This document shows, piece after piece, positions 32,740-37,356 of a DNA stretch of 37,356 bases. Origin of the DNA: Acidobacteriota bacterium. GTDB lineage: Bacteria; Acidobacteriota; Vicinamibacteria; Vicinamibacterales; UBA8438. The stretch lies in NCBI GenBank assembly GCA_002712885.1, contig PAUN01000056.1:33135-70490 (forward strand), written 5' to 3'. Position 1 is the first letter of the stretch; every line of letters starts with the position of its first letter. The position numbers and the translations under genes were made by a program. Under the pieces are notes generated by a model, which was not told where the DNA came from, ran no database searches, and saw nothing but the letters and a program-made list of their open reading frames with translations.

Positions 32740-33927
32740 GTGCGTCTCAGCGGACAGTCCCTGGCCACCTCCGCGACATCCCTGCGCCCACTCTGGGATC
32801 GGGCGGCCGAGTGGGAGTGCCGTCTCCGCATGGTGGCCGGAGCTCGGCAGTTCCTGTATCTATCGACCTACTACCTGGAGTACGACGCGTACGGCGCCGA
32901 ACTGGTCACAGCCCTGGTCGAGGCGCAGCGACGCGGGGTGGCGGTGCACCTGCTGGTCGATCGCTTTGGTCAGACACTTGGCGGCGTGCTGATGAGAGAG
33001 GACGTCAAGGCGACGCTTGCCGCCCGACTCGACGACCTGCTCGCGGCTGGAGCGACGGTCGAGTTCTACGCGCCGAGACACTACCTGCAGCGGCAACTGG
33101 GCGGCGGCCAGCATGTCAAGATTCAGGTCTCCGAGGCGGGTGAGGCCCTGTTCGGGAGCAGCAACATCACCGCCTCGAGTTTCGAGCGCTGGCACGAATA
33201 CTCCGTCGCGGTGCGCGGACCAATCGTGTCCACGCTGTTGGCCAGTTACGACGAAATTGGCGGCACGGTGGACGACGCCCACCTGCGGCACCTGGAGGAG
33301 AACCCAGCCGTTCAGCCGGCGGACATCGCGCGCGACGTCGACCTCGAATACTGGTTCTGCAACCCCAACCTGCACCAGGGCCGGCGAGGGCCACTGTGGT
33401 GGCGCGGACGGAATGTGGTGACCGACCGCTTGGTGGACTTGGTGGACAGCGCCCGCGAGCGACTCCAGATCACCGCGTTCTACTTCAAGCCGATTCCGGT
33501 GCTCATGGACGCGGTGCTCCGAGCCGCCCGCCGAGGGGTGCGGGTGGAGGTGTACCATTCGCATCGGGAGGCGCTCGACGCCACCGATCTGGCGTGGATC
33601 GCGGCGGCGGCGAGCTACGACCGGCTGCTGGCCTCGGGCGTGCGCATCTATGAGCATCGGTGCGGCGAGCACTCGAAAATCGTGCTCGTGGACGCTGGCC
33701 CGGTTGCCTTCGGCAGCTACAACTTCGAGGACGCTGCGCACGACCGGTTGGCGGAGGCGATGCTGGCCACACCCGACCCGGGTGTCGTGGCCCACGCGTC
33801 ATCGATTTTCGACGAGCTGCGTCAGGACCCGAACAACATTCCGGTCACGCACGAGTTTCGAGGCCGACTCTCCCGATCGCTGCGGTGGCAACTGGCGCTG
33901 ATGGGCCGTTTCAAGCGATGGATGTAG
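32740..33927 (+). CDS. Phospholipase D-like protein (cardiolipin-synthase type)
   Basis: 395-aa protein with two PLD motifs, as in bacterial cardiolipin synthases and other phosphatidyltransferases. Motif 1 is H125-x-K127 in QHVKIQVSE with FGSSNITASS after it; the usual Asp is Glu here. Motif 2 is canonical: H311-x-K313-x4-D318 (EHSKIVLVD) followed by FGSYNFED. There is no N-terminal membrane helix pair as in ClsA, so it is closer to soluble or peripheral ClsB/C types. The start is a GTG at 32740, 12 nt after the SDR stop. The substrate (lipid or nucleic acid) is not decided by sequence. Confidence 0.83.
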   Translation: MRLSGQSLATSATSLRPLWDRAAEWECRLRMVAGARQFLYLSTYYLEYDAYGAELVTALVEAQRRGVAVHLLVDRFGQTLGGVLMREDVKATLAARLDDLLAAGATVEFYAPRHYLQRQLGGGQHVKIQVSEAGEALFGSSNITASSFERWHEYSVAVRGPIVSTLLASYDEIGGTVDDAHLRHLEENPAVQPADIARDVDLEYWFCNPNLHQGRRGPLWWRGRNVVTDRLVDLVDSARERLQITAFYFKPIPVLMDAVLRAARRGVRVEVYHSHREALDATDLAWIAAAASYDRLLASGVRIYEHRCGEHSKIVLVDAGPVAFGSYNFEDAAHDRLAEAMLATPDPGVVAHASSIFDELRQDPNNIPVTHEFRGRLSRSLRWQLALMGRFKRWM

Positions 33928-33943
33928 TCGAGAGGACACCGGC

Positions 33944-34531
33944 GTGACGCCCGAGGATCTGCGGTTCACGGAAATCGAGCACAAGTTCCTAGTCGACGAC
34001 CAGTTCGACCTGGCCGTCTTCGACACGACCTTGCGCGACCTGGGCCCTGAGAAGACCACATCAATACAGGTTCGCGACCGCTACTACCTGACCGCGGGCG
34101 GGCAAGCCGGAGGATTTCTCATCCGGCATCGTTTCGACCCCGAGTTGCACCACCTGACGCTGAAGGCCGTGGGACCGGACACCGAGGCGCGCTCAGAGAT
34201 CAACCTCGACCTCGGCCACCATGCCGGCGACCAGCAGGCCGCGGTCGACGCGTTTCTCGACCGGCTTGGGGTTGAGTGGCGCGGCACGCTCCAGAAGGAC
34301 CTGCGTGTGTGGCAATTCGCGGATATCGAAGTCGTCCACTACTGCGCCACGACCGAGACCCGGGCCGTCCGATGTGTGGAGTTCGAAGCGACCCACAAAC
34401 CCTCGCTTACCGACGCGCTCGACGTCGTGCACCGGTATGAGCGTGCGACCGGGTTTGACGAGCGGGATCGGTCACGCCTGTCACTTCCGCAAATGCTCTT
34501 TCCGGAAATCGCGGTGGCGTTCGGGGACTAA
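33944..34531 (+). CDS. CYTH-domain triphosphate tunnel protein
   Basis: 195-aa cytoplasmic protein of the CYTH superfamily (class IV adenylate cyclase, thiamine triphosphatase, inorganic triphosphatase). The defining E-x-E-x-K is E10-I-E12-H-K14 near the N-terminus. Further tunnel-lining charges follow in VRDRYYL, IRHRFDPELHHLTLKAVG, RSEINLDL and VEFEATHKP. The sequence cannot tell cyclase from triphosphatase; the short form without a CHAD domain fits either. The start is GTG at 33944, 16 nt after the PLD gene. Last gene of the plus-strand run, ending in a hairpin shared with the convergent PQQ dehydrogenase. Confidence 0.8.
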   Translation: MTPEDLRFTEIEHKFLVDDQFDLAVFDTTLRDLGPEKTTSIQVRDRYYLTAGGQAGGFLIRHRFDPELHHLTLKAVGPDTEARSEINLDLGHHAGDQQAAVDAFLDRLGVEWRGTLQKDLRVWQFADIEVVHYCATTETRAVRCVEFEATHKPSLTDALDVVHRYERATGFDERDRSRLSLPQMLFPEIAVAFGD

Positions 34532-34558
34532 CGCGAGCGACCGGCAACCGGGTCGCGT
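34531..34558. terminator. Bidirectional hairpin between convergent genes
   Basis: GCGACC (34537-34542) pairs with GGTCGC (34551-34556); GG and CC inside can extend the stem around a CAA loop with one bulged G. The hairpin fills the whole 26-bp gap between the CYTH stop and the PQQ dehydrogenase stop and could serve both, although no T-tract follows. Confidence 0.45.
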
Positions 34559-36300
34559 CAGGGCAGCTTGAAGACGAACAGCGTGTTGCCGCGACCTGGC
34601 TGCTGGATCTCCGGCGTAAGTCCGCGGAAATTGATACCGCCACCGGCCGCAATGGCGAGGTATTGCACGCCGTCGTGCATGTAGGAGACCGGAAACCCGC
34701 CCGCGCTCGAGTTGAGAATCTGCTCCCACAGGATGTCGCCACTGCGGGCGTCGAAGGCGCGAAACCGCCGGGCGTCATCGGTCACGAACACCAGACCGCC
34801 ACCGGTGGTCAGCACCGAACCACCCATGCCGGCCCGCTGCCGATACACCCAGAGCGGCTGGCCGGTGGTCAGGTCCATGGCCGTGAACTGACCGATTTCG
34901 CCGTCGATGTCCGGGGCCGGTGCCTGCGCGATCCGGGCCGACCCGTGGTGGGCGCCAGGCCGGTCACGGAACTGATTGAGCGTCAGGTCCATGCAGACGT
35001 TGTTGGTCGGCGCGTACAGCGCGTTCGTTCCAGGGTGGTAGGCGGTCGCCTGCCAGTTGATACCACCCAAGGCGCTCGGGCAGACGAACACGGGCTTCCC
35101 CACCTCCGGGAACTTCAACGCTGAATTGAGAATGACCCGGCGGCTCTCGGCGTCGATATCCACCACGACGTTCTGATAGTTGGTGGGCTCGGCCCACAGG
35201 AACGCACCGGTCGCGGCGTCTAGGGCCCAGACGATGCCGGTCTTGCCCGGGATGCCGGTCACGATCTTGCGGCGCCCGCCCGGCGTGATCGAGCTGTTCT
35301 TCCACCGAACCGCGGCGTCCGGCGAGACCTCTGTCTCGACCACTAACCGGGCGTAGGGATGGTCGAGATCCCACTCGTCATTGGGAATGTGTTGAAAATA
35401 CCAGACGATGTCTCCCGTGTCGGCATTCAACGCCAGCGTGGAATTCGTATAGAGGACGTCGCCGTCTCCGGTTCCGCGCTGGACGGAGCCCCATGGAATC
35501 GGCACCCCCACTCCGGTATAGATCAGGTTCAACTCCGGGTCGTAGCTCGGTGAGTTCCACGCGGAGCCGCCGCGACGGTCCTCGTCCGGCACGTCACCCC
35601 AGCTGTCGTAACCAAACTCGCCCCGGCCAGGGATGGTGTAGGTGCGCCACGCCTCCTCACCCGTGTCGACGTCGTGGGCCGACACCCAGCAGCGGGTGTT
35701 GAGGTGATAGCAGCCCGACATGCCAGCGACGACGCGCCCTTTGATCACCATCGGGCCGCCGGAGTAGTGCTGGCCGATGGTCCAGTCGCCGACCTCCACG
35801 TCCCACGCGACGTCGCCCGTACGCGCATCCAGGGCGACCAGATGGGCGTCGTGAGTCGCGATAAACAACTTGTCTTGATAGAGGGCACCGTTGCGGTTCG
35901 CACACGACAACCTCGCCGCGTGGTCGACGCGCTCGCGGCGATACTGCCAAATGCGGGACCCGTCACGCACGTCGAGCGCCTCGACGAAGTCGCATGCCTG
36001 CACCAGGAACATCATCCCGTCGTGCACCAGCGGGGTCGTTTCCTGAAGACCTTCGCCCATTGTCCAGGCCCAGGCGAGACGGAGGGTGCCGACATTGGAT
36101 GTGTTGATCTGGTCGAGTGGACTGTGGCCCCAGTGGCCGTAGGTCCGCCGCCACATGGGCCAATCGCCGGGCGCCGGGTCCACCAGCATTTCGTCGGTCA
36201 CCGGCGTGTAGCTGTCGGCGACCGACTGCGCCGACACGACAGACCCGGCGACCACGACGAGGCACAAGACACCAATCACCCACCGGCACGCTATTCGCAT
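34558..36300 (-). CDS. PQQ-dependent alcohol-dehydrogenase-like protein, secreted
   Basis: 580-aa periplasmic quinoprotein of the alcohol/methanol dehydrogenase propeller family. The ATG at 36300 has GGAGAGAG close upstream and starts a signal peptide (cleavage near VVSAQ/SVAD); the frame is open to 36363. Propeller motifs include ALDARTGDVAWDVE, LNADTGDIVWYFQ and AMDLTTGQPLWVYR. The catalytic Asp region is kept as IPNDEWDLD (D308, D311, D313). Two usual metal-ligand sites differ: GVGVPIPW (263-270) has Val266 where the family has G-T-G-N-P-x-P-W with a metal-binding Asn, and AGMSGCYHLNTRCW (192-205) replaces the G-A-E-x-G glutamate site and contains a Cys pair (197, 204). Metal and substrate are therefore uncertain. 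There is no cytochrome domain, so an external acceptor is needed. Confidence 0.84.
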   Translation of the reverse strand: MRIACRWVIGVLCLVVVAGSVVSAQSVADSYTPVTDEMLVDPAPGDWPMWRRTYGHWGHSPLDQINTSNVGTLRLAWAWTMGEGLQETTPLVHDGMMFLVQACDFVEALDVRDGSRIWQYRRERVDHAARLSCANRNGALYQDKLFIATHDAHLVALDARTGDVAWDVEVGDWTIGQHYSGGPMVIKGRVVAGMSGCYHLNTRCWVSAHDVDTGEEAWRTYTIPGRGEFGYDSWGDVPDEDRRGGSAWNSPSYDPELNLIYTGVGVPIPWGSVQRGTGDGDVLYTNSTLALNADTGDIVWYFQHIPNDEWDLDHPYARLVVETEVSPDAAVRWKNSSITPGGRRKIVTGIPGKTGIVWALDAATGAFLWAEPTNYQNVVVDIDAESRRVILNSALKFPEVGKPVFVCPSALGGINWQATAYHPGTNALYAPTNNVCMDLTLNQFRDRPGAHHGSARIAQAPAPDIDGEIGQFTAMDLTTGQPLWVYRQRAGMGGSVLTTGGGLVFVTDDARRFRAFDARSGDILWEQILNSSAGGFPVSYMHDGVQYLAIAAGGGINFRGLTPEIQQPGRGNTLFVFKLP

Positions 36301-36390
36301 TGCTCTCTCCCTGGACCAGCGCCCACCCGAAGACCGTATCCGCCCCACCTGGACGGGAAACAAGAACGGTTAACTTTTGCCGCAAGCAAG

Positions 36391-36415
36391 GCAACATAAA
36401 TGTTGCGTAATACGC
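36391..36415. promoter_or_regulatory. Two overlapping palindromes, candidate operator
   Basis: GCAACAT-AA-ATGTTGC (36391-36406) is a perfect 7-bp inverted repeat, and GCGTA-A-TACGC (36405-36415) follows, sharing its first two bases. They lie 91-115 bp upstream of the PQQ dehydrogenase start and about 160-180 bp upstream of the aquaporin start. Such spacing fits a dimeric repressor or activator site; no regulator is encoded nearby. Confidence 0.45.
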
Positions 36416-36489
36416 AAACGCGCCCGATTCCATGAGAACGCAACTCGTCGATGGCTGCTTCAAAAGACTGCTTTCACGTCATTCAACCG

Positions 36490-36518
36490 TTGACAGAATT
36501 GGCACAGAAGCCTCTAAT
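36490..36518 (+). promoter_or_regulatory. Sigma70 promoter of the aquaporin gene
   Basis: TTGACA (36490-36495) is a perfect -35 box, followed by a 17-bp spacer and TCTAAT (36513-36518, 5/6). It is the best promoter in the window. The start site would be near 36525, leaving a leader of about 45 nt with AGGAG before the ATG at 36572. Confidence 0.7.
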
Positions 36519-36571
36519 GCGGGAACTCAGCGCTCGACAACCCAAGCAATAACAGCACAGGAGATCGCGTT

Positions 36572-37264
36572 ATGAACGTCAAGGCTACGATCGCAGAACT
36601 TATAGGCACCTTCATCCTTGTTTTCATTGGAACAGCCACGGCCGTTCTGGCTGGCTCAACACTACTCGGCGAGAGTGGCATGCCCATTCTAGCGATTGCC
36701 TTCGCATTCGGCTTTACCCTGATGGTGCTGGTTTACACGATCGGACCAATTTCGGGCTGTCACATCAATCCGGCCGTGACGATTGCGATGCTCATCGCCA
36801 AGAAGATTTCAGTTAAAGATGCTGTCCCCTACATGGTTGCACAAGTCATTGGCGGCATTTTGGCCAGCGTGGTTCTGCGGGCGCTGTTAACAGGCATCCA
36901 GACCTACAGCGTCGGACAACATGGGCTCGGCGCCAACGGCATCGCGCTCGGCGACCTCATGACACCTGGATCGATGCTCGGTTTCGAAATCGTGCTGACA
37001 GCCCTCTTCCTTTACGTCATCTTCAACGCCACATCGTCCAAGGCAACCCCCGGCGCAGCCGGCCTGGCCATCGGCGGATTTCTGTTTGTGGCCCATTTGA
37101 TCGGCGTACCGCTGGGCGACTCGTCATTGAACCCAGCCCGTAGCATTGGCCCAGCTCTACTGCAGGGCGGTGCAGCCGTCAGCGAGCTTTGGATCTTCGT
37201 CGTTGGCCCAATCGTTGGCGCCGTGATTGGCGCCTTGCTCTACAAGCTGACCGCTGACGAATAG
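36572..37264 (+). CDS. aqpZ: Aquaporin, AqpZ-like water channel
   Basis: 230-aa six-helix major intrinsic protein of the inner membrane. Both pore signatures are present: GCHINPAVT (N66-P67-A68) and SSLNPARS (N187-P188-A189-R190). Alignment by motif to E. coli AqpZ puts F46, H175, S184 and R190 at the selectivity filter, close to AqpZ Phe-His-Thr-Arg, so a water channel is more likely than a glycerol facilitator. AGGAG lies 8 nt before the ATG. The gene and its flanks are visibly less GC-rich than the rest of the window and have a near-consensus promoter, which suggests horizontal transfer (inference). No partner gene is visible downstream before the window ends. Confidence 0.92.
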   Translation: MNVKATIAELIGTFILVFIGTATAVLAGSTLLGESGMPILAIAFAFGFTLMVLVYTIGPISGCHINPAVTIAMLIAKKISVKDAVPYMVAQVIGGILASVVLRALLTGIQTYSVGQHGLGANGIALGDLMTPGSMLGFEIVLTALFLYVIFNATSSKATPGAAGLAIGGFLFVAHLIGVPLGDSSLNPARSIGPALLQGGAAVSELWIFVVGPIVGAVIGALLYKLTADE

Positions 37265-37356
37265 AGTTCGCCGAAAGGCAATTCCCCAAAACGCTGAGCC
37301 ACAAACGGCAGACGCGATGCCCCGCTGGCAACAGCTGTTGCGAATCATGGTTACAG

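Noticed and set aside
1-37356. CRISPR array, tRNA, rRNA or complete insertion sequence
   Set aside because: No regularly spaced direct repeats, no tRNA-like TTCGA-loop context outside coding sequence, no rRNA segments and no transposase were found by reading both strands.

Overview
The window comes from a high-GC Gram-negative bacterium, most likely an Acidobacteriota of the Vicinamibacteria/Blastocatellia kind. That assignment is an inference from gene content: a DUF1592/DUF1552 pair, secreted PQQ dehydrogenases, an ADOP-type permease remnant, a membrane-anchored Ser/Thr kinase, an Abhydrolase_10 enzyme, a ThuA-like protein and a carboxypeptidase-regulatory-domain TonB receptor. No rRNA, tRNA, CRISPR array or intact insertion sequence was recognised.

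The main discovery is at 4682-13602: a complete gene set for quinohemoprotein amine dehydrogenase (QHNDH), a periplasmic enzyme whose cofactor, cysteine tryptophylquinone (CTQ), is made from residues of its own small gamma subunit. On the minus strand lie qhpG (flavin monooxygenase), qhpA (dihaem alpha subunit), qhpD (radical SAM/SPASM thioether synthase), qhpC (gamma peptide) and qhpB (beta-propeller). On the plus strand, diverging from qhpG across about 106 bp, lie qhpF (ABC exporter) and qhpE (subtilisin-like leader peptidase). Every gamma-subunit residue that forms a cross-link or CTQ in the Paracoccus enzyme is present at exactly the same spacing. The inferred route is: QhpD cross-links QhpC in the cytoplasm, QhpG hydroxylates the future CTQ tryptophan, QhpE removes the leader, QhpF exports the product, and it assembles with QhpA and QhpB to oxidise primary amines.

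Layout. 1-1040: 5' part of a Ser/Thr kinase gene (minus, cut by the window edge). 1558-3548: secreted PQQ dehydrogenase of the glucose-dehydrogenase-like group (minus). 3718-4665: secreted metallo-beta-lactamase-fold hydrolase (plus). 4682-13602: the qhp cluster. 13603-14344: gene-poor gap with a REP-like hairpin. 14345-20220: minus-strand operon of ankyrin protein, DUF1592 protein, DUF1552 protein and DUF6265 protein. 20368-22466: ThuA-like protein and a secreted protein of unknown function (plus). 22464-22572: a large palindrome that carries both convergent stop codons. 22570-23952: tandem-cupin protein and a frameshifted VOC gene (minus). 24186-24800: a protein with two PARP-type zinc fingers. 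24988-27435: TonB-dependent receptor with a non-standard start. 27510-28638: permease remnant abutting an AlkZ-like gene (minus). 28822-34531: six tightly packed plus-strand genes (hydrolase, methyltransferase, FolB, pteridine-reductase-like SDR, phospholipase D-like, CYTH). 34558-36300: second PQQ dehydrogenase (minus). 36572-37264: aquaporin in a visibly less GC-rich stretch with a near-consensus sigma70 promoter.

Taken together the stretch is rich in quinoproteins (two PQQ enzymes and one CTQ enzyme) and in exported proteins, which suggests periplasmic oxidation of alcohols, sugars and amines feeding the respiratory chain. No PQQ biosynthesis gene is visible here.
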